In this document: positions 45,953 through 54,938 of the stretch, in pieces | Layout of the letters: every line of letters begins with the position of its first letter | Numbering within the stretch: the stretch's first letter is position 1 | Assembly: GCA_943328975.2 (NCBI GenBank) | Contig: CALQCC020000029.1 | Span: 1 to 58,763, forward strand | DNA: 58,763 bases | Direction of reading: 5' to 3' | Origin: Bordetella parapertussis | GTDB taxonomy: Bacteria > Acidobacteriota > Terriglobia > Bryobacterales > Bryobacteraceae | Made by a program: the position numbers and the translations under genes | The notes under the pieces: model-generated | The model's input: only the letters and a program-made list of their open reading frames with translations | What the model was told of the DNA's origin: nothing | Databases searched by the model: none

Positions 45953-46252
45953 TTGAAACACGTTCGGATCGACTTGAACTTGCCGCAGTTTCAGGATGAT
46001 CTTTTCTCGCTTCCTGTCGAGGAAGCTACCCGACTGTTTGTAACACTGAGGAAGATCCGGCAGTTGACGTGGGAACAACTCTACAGCGACCGCAGTCTTC
46101 ACTGGGAAGCAATCAGATCCAAGACAGGCCCGAGTGGGGAACGGATTTATACTTTCCGTGCGAGCAAGAGAATCCGGGTTGTCGCAGCTCGCGAAGGTGA
46201 GTGGCTGCGTTTAGTTTCGATCCACTCGGACCACGATTCCGCCTACGAGTGA
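45953..46252 (+). CDS. RelE/ParE-superfamily toxin-like protein
   Basis: 99 residues from a TTG one base after the antitoxin stop. The C-terminal half YTFRASKRIRVVAAREGEWL and VSIHSDHDSAYE matches the RelE fold (R-x-RV strands and the final HxxxY). The helical N-terminus is also typical. It would act as an mRNA-cleaving or gyrase toxin. Unlike the modules at 10-11 kb, both genes look intact. It is convergent with the radical SAM gene after 16 bases. Confidence 0.68.
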   Translation: MKHVRIDLNLPQFQDDLFSLPVEEATRLFVTLRKIRQLTWEQLYSDRSLHWEAIRSKTGPSGERIYTFRASKRIRVVAAREGEWLRLVSIHSDHDSAYE

Positions 46253-46268
46253 CCGCTACTCGCCACTT

Positions 46269-47309
46269 CTACTTACCCAGGCCGGAGATCTTTACTAGCG
46301 GCTTGGAGTGGTGCTCTTCGGAGACCGTTGATTTCAGCGTCTGCGGGTTGCGCCAGGAATCGAAGTACGAGATCTGATGCACGCAGCTGACGGTGCAGAG
46401 CGGGGCGCAGGCTTTTTCGGTATTGTACTCGCGCTTGACGTCGGCGAGGGTGTACTTTTCGAGCGGGATGCCGGGGTAGCCGCGTTGTTGCGAGCAGTAG
46501 TGCACCAAGCCGTCCTCGCAGATATACATGTAGCGAGCACCGGCGCGGCACTTCCAATCGTTGGGTTGGCCTGCGGCGATGGCGTCCTGGAAGCCGTTGA
46601 AGCGGGCAAAATTACGCTTCTCCATGGCTTTCATTTCGTGATAGACGGAGCGCTCCTTATCACCGAGCGGGCGCAACTGGCCGTCACCATCGTGGATGAT
46701 ACCGACGGTTGCGGAGAAGCCTAGCTCGATGGCGCGGCGTCCGACGACTAACGCGTCGTTCGGGTTGTGAATGCCACCGCCGACTACGCTGTTGATGTTG
46801 ACGTGAAACTCGGCGTGCTCGGACAGCATCTGGAGCTTCTTGTCGAGAACTTTGAGGCTCTTCTTGGAGACGTCGTCGGGCATGACGTTGTCGATCGAGA
46901 TCTGCAGGTGATCGAGACCGGCGCGGTTCAGGCGCTGGATGCGATCCGGCATCAGGTTGTAGCCGTTGGTGATCATGCCCGCGATGGAGCCGCGTTTGCG
47001 GACGGTCGCGATCAGGATGTCGAGGTCGGGGTGCAGCAGCGGTTCGCCGCCGGAGAAAGTGATGATCTGCGTACCGAGGTCTGCCAGGTGGTTCAGGCGT
47101 GCGACCATCGTATCCGTGGGAACGGGCTTCGAGTAGTCGTCATACTCGTTACAATACGTACACGATAAGTTGCAGCGGCGTGTCGGGATGATGTGCGCCA
47201 TGATCGGGTGTCCGGTGGAGACAGCTCCCCCGGCGATCATTCGCAGCTCGCGCATCCGGCGGGTAAATGACCTGACCCCGCGCCGCATTCGAAAAGCCGT
47301 ATCTGGCAT
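46269..47309 (-). CDS. Radical SAM protein
   Basis: About 346 residues from the ATG at 47309; the frame is open further upstream but only within the divergent gene. The cluster motif RRCNLSCTYCNEYDDYSKP has CxxxCxxC for the 4Fe-4S/SAM site, and GGEPLLHPDLD follows. The C-terminal region has CRAGARYMYICEDGLVHYCS and CAPLCTVSC, Cys-rich as in SPASM-type auxiliary-cluster proteins. The substrate is unknown. Its start codon overlaps that of the divergent glycosyltransferase. Confidence 0.87.
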   Translation of the reverse strand: MPDTAFRMRRGVRSFTRRMRELRMIAGGAVSTGHPIMAHIIPTRRCNLSCTYCNEYDDYSKPVPTDTMVARLNHLADLGTQIITFSGGEPLLHPDLDILIATVRKRGSIAGMITNGYNLMPDRIQRLNRAGLDHLQISIDNVMPDDVSKKSLKVLDKKLQMLSEHAEFHVNINSVVGGGIHNPNDALVVGRRAIELGFSATVGIIHDGDGQLRPLGDKERSVYHEMKAMEKRNFARFNGFQDAIAAGQPNDWKCRAGARYMYICEDGLVHYCSQQRGYPGIPLEKYTLADVKREYNTEKACAPLCTVSCVHQISYFDSWRNPQTLKSTVSEEHHSKPLVKISGLGK

Positions 47310-48708
47310 GGATTCTTCTCTATTAAAACATGTCGCAAGGGGGTCGCGCTGGGTAATACCCTTGGCGGCGCTGTGGCTGGGACTGCACGGGATCCACCGG
47401 AGCCTGTGGCTGGACGAGGCTTGGGTGGCCAACTCTATACAGGCCATGTCTTTAGGAGACATGTTCTGGGGAGGAGAGTGGCTGCAGACGAGTCCGCCGT
47501 TGTTCTTATTAATCGGACGGGCGGCGGTGGGCGTGTTCGGTTTTTCTACGGAAACGCTGCGTGCTGTTCCCCTGGCGTTCGCCTTGGTGGCCGCGGTGGC
47601 GATGTTGGGGGCGGCTCGGAGGGTGGCTCCGGCGTGGGCTGCGCTGGCGGCTGCGGCGCTGCTGTTCCCGGATATTGCGGTCGAATACTTCAATTCGTTT
47701 AAACAGTATGGAGCGGAGGCCGCTGCGGTTTCGCTGGTGTTGTGGGCGATCGTTGAGTACCGACGGCTCGGGTTTGCTTGGTACTGCGTGATAGTCACGG
47801 CATTGTTGCCGCTGGCTTACCCGCTCGCGTTCCTGCTGCCGGGGCTGGTGTTGTTTGTGTACGTGAACGACGGAGTTCGGCGCGCGGGGATGATAGCGGC
47901 GAGTTCAGGGGCGATGCTGGGCGCACTGCACTTCTTCTTCATCCGTCCGAATGTGGAAGCGAGCTTGTGGACGTATTGGAGAGGTAGCTTCACTGAGGCC
48001 TACACTCCCGGTGTTTGGTTGTGGGTCGCGGCCACCGTGTTCCTGAGCGGGCGTGCGGCGATGCGTAAGAACTATGTCGCACTTGCGTGCCTGTTGCCGT
48101 GTTTGCTGTTGATCGGGGCGGAGCTTTCTGGATGGTATCCGGCGAGTCCGCGCACACGGCTCTTCGTTCGTCCGGGTTTCATACTGGCGGTGGCGATGTT
48201 GCTGGAGGAGTTCGCCGCGTGGAAGTGGATTGCGCCTGTGGCTGCGGTCGGGCTCGCGATCACGACCGTTGCGACGCATCGCAGCCTGCCACTGGAAGAC
48301 TACCCTGCTGCCGTATCGTACTTGCGCGAGCATGTCGCGCCGAATGATTTACTGCTGGTGCATCCGGACGCTCGGCAGGGCTTGGAGCTGTATTCGGCGA
48401 TGGCGGATTGGAAGCCGCCCGCGCGTTACGGATCAACGGGCTGGCCGTGTTGCCCTAGGGGACGGACTCCGGTGCGATCCACGGAGGTGGCGGTGCGCTC
48501 CGATCTTGCTGCGTTGGTTCCGAACGATTTCCAGGGACGTGTGTGGCTCTTTTACGCCAACCGTCCGCTGCATTGGGATTACATTGGGCTCAACGAAGGC
48601 GAGCTATGGCGCAAAGTCCTCTGGGATCGCGGTTGCCCGCCTGGGGAATACATCGCGTTGCCGAATCTTGTCATCAGTCCGATGCAATGTGCGGGGATTG
48701 GGAAGTAG
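47308..48708 (+). CDS. GT39-like membrane glycosyltransferase
   Basis: About 466 residues with 8 or more hydrophobic segments. HRSLWLDEAWVANSIQAMSL carries the conserved acidic pair of the first periplasmic loop of the dolichol-phosphate-mannose/ArnT family. The C-terminal 120 residues are a soluble domain. It would transfer a sugar from polyprenyl phosphate to an envelope acceptor. The start is placed at the ATG inside CATG (47307-47310), sharing bases with the start of the opposite gene. Confidence 0.82.
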   Translation: MDSSLLKHVARGSRWVIPLAALWLGLHGIHRSLWLDEAWVANSIQAMSLGDMFWGGEWLQTSPPLFLLIGRAAVGVFGFSTETLRAVPLAFALVAAVAMLGAARRVAPAWAALAAAALLFPDIAVEYFNSFKQYGAEAAAVSLVLWAIVEYRRLGFAWYCVIVTALLPLAYPLAFLLPGLVLFVYVNDGVRRAGMIAASSGAMLGALHFFFIRPNVEASLWTYWRGSFTEAYTPGVWLWVAATVFLSGRAAMRKNYVALACLLPCLLLIGAELSGWYPASPRTRLFVRPGFILAVAMLLEEFAAWKWIAPVAAVGLAITTVATHRSLPLEDYPAAVSYLREHVAPNDLLLVHPDARQGLELYSAMADWKPPARYGSTGWPCCPRGRTPVRSTEVAVRSDLAALVPNDFQGRVWLFYANRPLHWDYIGLNEGELWRKVLWDRGCPPGEYIALPNLVISPMQCAGIGK

Positions 48709-48866
48709 CTTTTTTGCGCCACTAGGCTCAGATTCTGTGGCTGAGTGCCCATAGCTGCGCGCTCTGCCGAAACCAGCCTCGAAATAACTTTTTAAATTCA
48801 ACAGCATACGGGGCACGCATTCCCGGCGGTTGAATTGCACAGTATGAAGTTGAAAGGATCCGAACC

Positions 48867-49601
48867 ATGAAGATCTTCAGTATTCTACTTTTGCTGGCAA
48901 GCTTTGCCTTCGCCCAAGACCCGACGAGAAAGACGGAGGTTACTGTCAATGAAGCGGTGCTGGTTGCCGGGGTGCCGCAGGTCACGCTGCAACCTGGGAA
49001 ATACACGATGAAAATCCTCTCTCACGATCACACGCGGAACATCGTGCAGATTTTCGATTCCAAGAACAAACTCATGACAACTGTTCTGGCAATCAATAAC
49101 TACCGGCTCAAACCGACGAACAAGACCTCGCTGCAGTTATGGGAAACGCCGAAGGGCAATCCTCCCGCGCTGCGCGCATGGTTTGCGCCTGGAGATGAGT
49201 GGGGCCAAGAGTTCGTCTATCCGAAAGGGTTGGCTACCAGAATCGCTCGCGAGACTGGCACTCCGGTGCTCACGTCGCGAGCCACGACGGAAGCGGAGTT
49301 GACCACTGCTCCGGTGACGGAAGTGATCAAGAGCGGAGAAGAGAAGCCGTTAGAACAAGCGTACGTGGAACCTGCTGCGGCTGCGGCAGCGCCGGTGGTT
49401 ATCGCTCAAGCGACTCGTCCGCAAGCTCCTGTTCAGGCGGCAGCGCCCGTGGAAGCGGCGGCGGCGCAGCAACCGGCGAAAGCTCCCAGTGCGGACCTTC
49501 TACCGGCGACCGGTAGCCCCGTATTCGGTATCGCGTTGGCTGGCCTCTTGATTGCCGCAGCCGGGTTCGCGCTGCGACGCGCGCTTTCACAAGGCGCGTA
49601 A
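48867..49601 (+). CDS. Secreted LPXTG protein, probable sortase substrate
   Basis: 244 residues. The signal peptide is KIFSILLLLASFAFAQ. The N-terminal domain (about 18-130: TLQPGKYTMKILSHDHTRNI, IVQIFDSKNKLMTTVLAINN, ALRAWFAPGDEWGQEFVYPK) matches a family very common in Acidobacteria. An Ala/Pro linker follows (about 165-205), then a complete cell-wall sorting signal: LPATG at 212-216, a 16-residue hydrophobic stretch, and the basic tail RRALSQGA. The sortase gene starts 18 bases after it. It is presumably anchored by that enzyme. Confidence 0.87.
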   Translation: MKIFSILLLLASFAFAQDPTRKTEVTVNEAVLVAGVPQVTLQPGKYTMKILSHDHTRNIVQIFDSKNKLMTTVLAINNYRLKPTNKTSLQLWETPKGNPPALRAWFAPGDEWGQEFVYPKGLATRIARETGTPVLTSRATTEAELTTAPVTEVIKSGEEKPLEQAYVEPAAAAAAPVVIAQATRPQAPVQAAAPVEAAAAQQPAKAPSADLLPATGSPVFGIALAGLLIAAAGFALRRALSQGA

Positions 49602-49619
49602 GGCGGTCCCGCAGAGTCC

Positions 49620-50246
49620 ATGGTCATTCGTTTGACAGCACCGCGCCCACTACTCTGGAGCATATTGGCAGACTTGCTAATTGCGATAGGGTTGGGCGCG
49701 GTGCTGTATGCGGCTTGGTTCCTGGTGGACGGAGCGCTGTACCAGCGCGCACAGAAAGCTGAGTTTGTTCGGCCGATGGTAGCGGAGGTTGCTCCTCCCA
49801 AAGTAGTGGAGCCTGCAGAGCCGGCGAGTCCGCTGGAAGCTGATTCGGGCCTGATCGGGGAGTTGAAAATCGCCAACGTAGATCTGGACGTTATGGTTGG
49901 TGAAGGGTTGGACAAACAGACGCTACGGCGAGCGGCCGGGCATCCGGAGTGGTCCGCAAGACCGGGCGAGCCGGGGAACTTGATATTGCTGGGACATCGC
50001 GACACGTTCTTCCGCCCTTTGCGCGGCTTGAAGCGCGGCGATGTGGCTGAGATTCGGACCAAGGCTGGAGTCTTTCGCTATCGGATTCATCGCATTCGGA
50101 TCGTGGCGCCCGAAGATGTGGACGTGGCCCAGGACCTGAATCGCAGCGAGCTCACGTTGGTGACGTGTTATCCGTTTTACTTTGTGGGTCCATCACCGCG
50201 ACGCTTTGTCGCACAGGGTCGGTTGATTGAAGAGCAAGGAAACTAA
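49620..50246 (+). CDS. Class D-like sortase
   Basis: 208 residues. One N-terminal membrane helix (about 11-35) precedes the catalytic domain (about 75-205). The catalytic His126 (LLGHRDTFFRPL), Cys183 (TLVTCYPF) and Arg194/195 (SPRRFVAQG) are all present. The protein is shaped like class D enzymes. It would cut LPATG between T and G and link the protein to an amine at the cell envelope. It is the partner of the LPXTG gene 18 bases upstream; DUF4197 follows 7 bases downstream. Confidence 0.92.
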   Translation: MVIRLTAPRPLLWSILADLLIAIGLGAVLYAAWFLVDGALYQRAQKAEFVRPMVAEVAPPKVVEPAEPASPLEADSGLIGELKIANVDLDVMVGEGLDKQTLRRAAGHPEWSARPGEPGNLILLGHRDTFFRPLRGLKRGDVAEIRTKAGVFRYRIHRIRIVAPEDVDVAQDLNRSELTLVTCYPFYFVGPSPRRFVAQGRLIEEQGN

Positions 50247-50253
50247 CTCCGCT

Positions 50254-50961
50254 ATGTCCTGCAAACTTAGTCTCACGTTCCTAACACTCGCATTGATAGT
50301 GCCTGTCGACGCGCAAATCGGGAAGGTTCTGGAAGGTCTTACCAAGCGTGGTGGAGCAGGTGACGCAAAGAACGCCTCCGGGCTGAAAGAAGCACTGCAG
50401 ATCGGCACGGACCATGCCGTGGATCTCACTGGGTCCGTCGACGGCTTCTTCAAGAACGAGGCGATCAAGATCCTGCTGCCGGATTCGGTGCGGACGGCGG
50501 AAAAGGGATTGCGCCTGGTTGGGATGGGCGCAAAGATTGACGAGTTCGAGTTGAGCATGAACCGGGCCGCGGAGAAAGCAGTCCCCGCTGCACGATCCAT
50601 TTTTAAGGATGCCGTGAAGCAGATGACGTTTGAGGATGTCCGGAAAATCATGACGGGTGGGAATACGTCGGCCACGGATTACTTCAAGGCCAAGACAGCG
50701 GAGAGACTTTCTGCTTCGTTCAAACCGACGGTGGAATCCGCGATGGAAGAGATCGGCGTGGTGCAGCAGTACAAGCAACTGACGGGTGGACTTCAGGCGC
50801 TCCCGTTCGGGCGCACGCAGAGTTTCGACATTACGACCTACGTTGTCGGCAAGACGATGGACGGCTTGTTTCATATGCTGGGCGAGGAAGAGAAGAAGAT
50901 TCGTACGGACCCCGCGGCGCAGATCACGCCCTTGCTCAAAGAAGTTTTCGGCAAACGTTGA
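50254..50961 (+). CDS. DUF4197 family secreted protein
   Basis: 235 residues from ATG 50254, signal peptide to about residue 20 (LALIVPVDA). The features fit DUF4197: SGLKEALQIGTDHAVDLTG, NEAIKILLPDSVRTAEKGLR, FKDAVKQMTFEDVRKIMTGG and TTYVVGKTMDGLFHMLGEEE. Helical and periplasmic, function unknown. It lies in the same direction, 7 bases after the sortase gene, so they are probably co-transcribed. Confidence 0.85.
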   Translation: MSCKLSLTFLTLALIVPVDAQIGKVLEGLTKRGGAGDAKNASGLKEALQIGTDHAVDLTGSVDGFFKNEAIKILLPDSVRTAEKGLRLVGMGAKIDEFELSMNRAAEKAVPAARSIFKDAVKQMTFEDVRKIMTGGNTSATDYFKAKTAERLSASFKPTVESAMEEIGVVQQYKQLTGGLQALPFGRTQSFDITTYVVGKTMDGLFHMLGEEEKKIRTDPAAQITPLLKEVFGKR

Positions 50962-51015
50962 GCGGCGCGCGTCAATCTTCCTGAGATTACTTCCTGAGTC
51001 GGACCACTTAACCAT

Positions 51016-51609
51016 GTGGCCCGACTTTTCGCGTTCCTGCTCTGCATTTCCCTGCCCTGTTGGGCTCAGGATCCTACGATTCTGCAGCTGCGCGTGGTGC
51101 AAGGGGAGGGGTCTGTCTATGCAGCGGGGTCGCGAGCTACGCGCGGGGTGATTATTGAGGTCACGGACGAAACGGGCAAACCCGTGGAAGGGGCCGCTGT
51201 AACGTTTCGACTGCCGGATCAGGGACCCACGGGGCAGTTCAATTCGGGCACACGAACTGAAATCGTGGCGACTACTGCCGACGGACGCGCCGAAGTTTGG
51301 GGTATGCAGTGGGGTCGCGAGGCAGGGGCGTTTGACCTGCGCGTGACTGCGGCCAAGGGTGCGACGCGAGGGGGCATGCTCTGCGTGCTGTATCTATCCG
51401 ATGCTCCGGTGCTGAAGAGTTCGGAGACTGCGCCGCAACGGACGGCAGGCGGAAGCAAGAAGAAACTTTGGATCACGTTGGGGCTAGCGGCGGCTGCGAG
51501 CGTCGCTGTGATCGGCATGGCGGGCAGTAAGGCCCCTGCGGCGATCGCGGGCGGCACGGTGGAGAGCGTGCGGATCGGAACGCCCACGATCACGATTGGA
51601 CGACCATGA
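51016..51609 (+). CDS. Secreted single-pass protein with Ig-like domain
   Basis: 197 residues, GTG start (ARLFAFLLCISLPCWAQ signal). Residues about 20-110 look like a Big_1/invasin-like Ig domain (ITDETGKPVEGAAVTF-type strand pattern). Near the C-terminus there is a membrane helix flanked by KKK (KKLWITLGLAAAASVAVIGM), then a short exposed tail. Its stop overlaps the next start (ATGA). It is probably anchored to a membrane. The role is unknown. Confidence 0.7.
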   Translation: MARLFAFLLCISLPCWAQDPTILQLRVVQGEGSVYAAGSRATRGVIIEVTDETGKPVEGAAVTFRLPDQGPTGQFNSGTRTEIVATTADGRAEVWGMQWGREAGAFDLRVTAAKGATRGGMLCVLYLSDAPVLKSSETAPQRTAGGSKKKLWITLGLAAAASVAVIGMAGSKAPAAIAGGTVESVRIGTPTITIGRP

Positions 51610-52016
51610 GACTCGCAGTGTTCTTACTCGCTGGGTGCGCGTTCGCGCAGGTGGAGATCCCGACGATCGGCATGATGCTGGACGTGTCTGGTGCGTTGCG
51701 GCCGGTGTACGGCGTCGCTGGGAACTTTACGCTAGGGCCTGCGCAAGAAGCTCGTGAAGCGTCGGTGCTGGATTCCGGGCCGCTCGTGACAGCCTACGGC
51801 ACCGTATTTGTGGATGGCGGAGAACTCGTAGTGCGGCGACCGGACGCGAGGGAGGTTCGCTTCGCTTTGAGCGGAATCGTTGGGCTGCGAGCGATGTCGA
51901 AGGACTGGGTGCAAGTGATGACCTCGGGCGGGAGTTATGCGCTGCGGGTCGAACGAGACCGGGAAGCGCTGTTCGTATTGCCCATGACCGCCCGTGCGGA
52001 GGTTCGCCGCCGATGA
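51606..52016 (+). CDS. Secreted protein of unknown function
   Basis: 136 residues. Signal peptide RLAVFLLAGCAFAQ. The mature part is beta-rich and reads like part of a propeller or repeat (GALRPVYGVAGNFTLGPAQE, DSGPLVTAYGTVFVDGGEL). Both neighbours overlap by 4 bases (ATGA), so it is the middle of three translationally coupled genes. No family is recognised. Confidence 0.72.
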   Translation: MRLAVFLLAGCAFAQVEIPTIGMMLDVSGALRPVYGVAGNFTLGPAQEAREASVLDSGPLVTAYGTVFVDGGELVVRRPDAREVRFALSGIVGLRAMSKDWVQVMTSGGSYALRVERDREALFVLPMTARAEVRRR

Positions 52017-53374
52017 TGCGTGTTCTGCTGTGCGCGTTCCTGCTGCCGCTGGCGGCACAAGCGCAGTTGGTGCTGTCGGTTGTCGACGGAGCTACCGAAA
52101 CTGCGCTGGTCGCAAATTCGGTATTTCAACTGCGGCCTACCGAGACCGGCGATACACAATCGGTGCGGCTGCGAGTGCGCAACGCGGGGCAGCAGCCAGC
52201 GGAGATCACGCGCTTCGTTGCGGACGGAAGCGGATTCTCATTGAACCGGCCGCTGCCGCCGATCACGCTGGCAGCGGGAGGCTCGCTGAACGCGACGCTC
52301 ACATTCGTCGCCGGAGCGCCGGCCAACTACAGCGCGAATCTGCAACTGAACGGCATCAGTGTTCTGGTCCGGGTGAGTGTGACGGCGGGTCCAACGCTGA
52401 CGGTGTTCCCCACGTGCAACGGTACGTTACCGAACACACTGGAGTTCGGCACTGTCCCTCGCGGACAGTCGCGCTTGTGCGAATTCTCGCTGTCCAATCC
52501 GACGGCGCAGGCAATGAATATCTCCACCGTTACGGTCAGCGGCGTGGGTTTTTCTTTTCTTAGAACCACGACGGCGGTCACTTTGGCGGCGGGACAATCC
52601 ACGTCGTTCGCGGTGCAGCTTACGCCGCAGACCGTGGGCGTCATCACGGGGATGCTCAAGATTCAAGGTCGCGAATACATTTTGCGGGCCACAGTGGTGG
52701 AAGCTCCACTGCCTGCGCCGATCTTCGAGTTTGAATCTTCGGCTGCGGCCAGCGGTCAGCAGAGGCGATTGACAGTGCGACTGCCTGCGCCGTCGCCCAC
52801 GACAACGACGGGACTGGTGAACCTCGCGTTTATCGCGGATCCTAATCTGGCCGACGACCCGGCTGTGATGTTCGTCGAGACCAGCTCCCGGCAAGTGCGC
52901 TTCGCGGTGGAAGAGGGCAAGAGCACGGTTACGTTGAACGGGCAAGCGTTCGCGACGTTTCAGACAGGCACGACGGTCGGGCGGATTCGCTTCACGCTTT
53001 CTGGCGTCGCGTCGGGCTTCGCGAGCGATCCAGAGACGACGGTGATTCTTTCGCCCACGCCGATCGCGCTCGACAAGGTGTTGCCCTCGCGCTTCCCGGA
53101 TCGCATTGAGTTGGTCTTGACCGGCTTCGACAACACGTTTTCCATAGGCTCCATGCTGTTCCGCTTTTTCGATAGCGCAGGACAGCAACTCGCGGCAATT
53201 CCAGCGGATTTCACGGCCGCGCTCCGGGCGTTTTACGCTGGCTCGCCAGGCGGCAGCGCCTTCAAGATCACGATCAAGTTTCCGGTGGCAGGCAGTAGTG
53301 CGACGGTCGCGGGGATCGAGGCGGACTTATCGAATTCGGCCGGGACGGTGCGAACCGCGAGACTTCCGTTCTAG
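52013..53374 (+). CDS. Secreted Ig-like (ASH/choice-of-anchor D-type) protein
   Basis: 453 residues. Signal peptide about 1-18. Two ASPM-SPD2-Hydin-like domains are visible, with the pattern SVRLRVRNAGQQPAEITRFV and SRLCEFSLSNPTAQAMNIST (about 45-230). The C-terminal half holds further beta domains (about 235-453). It is probably extracellular. Its start overlaps the preceding stop. It is the last gene of the coupled trio. Confidence 0.75.
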   Translation: MMRVLLCAFLLPLAAQAQLVLSVVDGATETALVANSVFQLRPTETGDTQSVRLRVRNAGQQPAEITRFVADGSGFSLNRPLPPITLAAGGSLNATLTFVAGAPANYSANLQLNGISVLVRVSVTAGPTLTVFPTCNGTLPNTLEFGTVPRGQSRLCEFSLSNPTAQAMNISTVTVSGVGFSFLRTTTAVTLAAGQSTSFAVQLTPQTVGVITGMLKIQGREYILRATVVEAPLPAPIFEFESSAAASGQQRRLTVRLPAPSPTTTTGLVNLAFIADPNLADDPAVMFVETSSRQVRFAVEEGKSTVTLNGQAFATFQTGTTVGRIRFTLSGVASGFASDPETTVILSPTPIALDKVLPSRFPDRIELVLTGFDNTFSIGSMLFRFFDSAGQQLAAIPADFTAALRAFYAGSPGGSAFKITIKFPVAGSSATVAGIEADLSNSAGTVRTARLPF

Positions 53375-53421
53375 CTCTGAGCTTAACGGCAAATGCTCGC
53401 CTCGCCTGCTAGAGTTGAGGA

Positions 53422-53877
53422 ATGCCGTTTTGCGCGCAGTGCGGTTCGGAAGCACAGGGGAGTTTCTGCCCTTCGTGCGGCGCGCGCGTGGACGCGGCTC
53501 CGGCAGTTCAACCCCAAGCGAATCCCGGGGGCTCGTCATCCCCGACCGCCCTGGAAGATCACATCGTGAGCGCGCTTTGTTACGTGGCGTGGCCGCTGAC
53601 GGGGGTCTTGTTCCTGGTGCTGGAACCTTACAACCGCAGCCGCACCGTGCGGTTCCACGCCTTTCAATCGATCCTGGTATTCGCCGCGCTGTTCGCCGGA
53701 TTCGGAGCACTCTCCATCCTGGCGTTCTTGCCGTTGGTCGGATTGCTGTTCTCGCTGGTGACGCTGGTTTACCCGGTCTTTGCGTTCGGGCTGTGGCTGC
53801 TTCTGATCATCAAAGCCTACAACAAAGAACAATACGTGGTGCCGGTACTGGGTGCGCTGGCCCAATCTCAGGCGTAG
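53422..53877 (+). CDS. Zinc-ribbon membrane protein, DUF4870-like
   Basis: 151 residues. N-terminal zinc ribbon with CAQCGSEAQGSFCPSCGARV (two CxxC pairs), a Pro/Ser linker, and three membrane helices (about 48-140) with VRFHAFQSILVFAALFAGFG, the DUF4870 signature. It is an inner-membrane protein. The function is unknown. Confidence 0.85.
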   Translation: MPFCAQCGSEAQGSFCPSCGARVDAAPAVQPQANPGGSSSPTALEDHIVSALCYVAWPLTGVLFLVLEPYNRSRTVRFHAFQSILVFAALFAGFGALSILAFLPLVGLLFSLVTLVYPVFAFGLWLLLIIKAYNKEQYVVPVLGALAQSQA

Positions 53878-53892
53878 CCGATTCGAGGTTTC

Positions 53893-54930
53893 GTGCGTCT
53901 CACCTTCATGAAGCTAGTTAGCGGACTCCTGATCACATGTGCGATGTTGACGCCTCTTGAGGCGCAGGTCGCCATGGTGGGGATCCCGCGCATCGACTTG
54001 ATCGAATTTTACGGACTGCATCGGGTGACTCCGGCGTTGGCTCGGCAAGCGTTGGGGCTCAGCGTGGGAGCTCCGCTGCCGACTTCCAAGGTTGACGCGG
54101 AGGAGCGGTTGATGGATATCGACCGCGTGGTGGGGGCTCGGCTGGAAGCGGTATGTTGCGATGGCGGCAAGAATATCCTCTATGTGGGCATCGAGGAACG
54201 CGACGCACCTCGCTATGAGATACGCACTGCTCCTGGGGGCGCGGTCGCGTTGCCGGACGAGATCCTGGCGGCGTATCACGGATTCGAGCAGGCTCGGCAT
54301 GTGGCGGAACTGGCGGGCAAGACGGGCGAGGATCTGACGAAGGGTCACGCGCTGATGACGGATGCGGGAGCGCGTGCGGCGCAGTTGCGCTTCCCTGCCT
54401 TGGTTGCGGCGAATCTGGATGCGGTGCGTGAAGTGCTTCGCGAATCGGGCGATGAATATCAGCGCGGGGTGGCCGCGTACGTGTTGCCGTATGCTCCGAA
54501 CAAGGCCGAGATCGTCGATGACTTGCAGGCGGCGTTGACGGACAATGACGCGGGCGTGCGAACCAACGTGGTCCGGGCATTGGCTTCGCTGGCATTATTG
54601 GCACGCGCCGAGCCGGGTTCCAAGGTCCGGGTTTCGCCGACGTGGTTCCTCGATATGCTGCAGTCGCTGGCGTGGCAGGATCGGATGCAGGCTGTGTGGG
54701 CGCTGGAGTTACTCACGCGGGATCGGGATGTAGTGGTGCTGAGCCGGTTACGCGGGGACGCACTCGACTCGCTGATTGAAATGGCGCGCTGGCAGACCGA
54801 GGCGCATGCGTATCCGGCGTTCACGCTGATCGGGCGCGTGGCTGGCTTAACGGATCTGAATACTCGCGATGCGTGGCTTCGTGCGGGCCGAAATACTGTG
54901 ATCGACGCCGCTTTGAAAAACGCGAAGTAG
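53893..54930 (+). CDS. Secreted HEAT-repeat protein with POTRA-like N-terminus
   Basis: 345 residues, GTG start (gagg 6 bases upstream), signal to about residue 25. Residues about 35-110 look POTRA-like (GLHRVTPALARQALGLSVGA, NILYVGIEERDAP). The rest is HEAT-like: SGDEYQRGVAAYVLPYAPNK, DNDAGVRTNVVRALASLALL. It is probably a periplasmic scaffold. Convergent with the oxygenase gene after 8 bases. Confidence 0.75.
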   Translation: MRLTFMKLVSGLLITCAMLTPLEAQVAMVGIPRIDLIEFYGLHRVTPALARQALGLSVGAPLPTSKVDAEERLMDIDRVVGARLEAVCCDGGKNILYVGIEERDAPRYEIRTAPGGAVALPDEILAAYHGFEQARHVAELAGKTGEDLTKGHALMTDAGARAAQLRFPALVAANLDAVREVLRESGDEYQRGVAAYVLPYAPNKAEIVDDLQAALTDNDAGVRTNVVRALASLALLARAEPGSKVRVSPTWFLDMLQSLAWQDRMQAVWALELLTRDRDVVVLSRLRGDALDSLIEMARWQTEAHAYPAFTLIGRVAGLTDLNTRDAWLRAGRNTVIDAALKNAK

Positions 54931-54938
54931 CTCGCTTG

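Noticed and set aside
47310-47798. Upstream extension of the radical SAM frame by 160 residues
   Set aside because: Lies antisense within the glycosyltransferase gene, Ser/Ala-rich, and does not resemble any radical SAM N-terminus.
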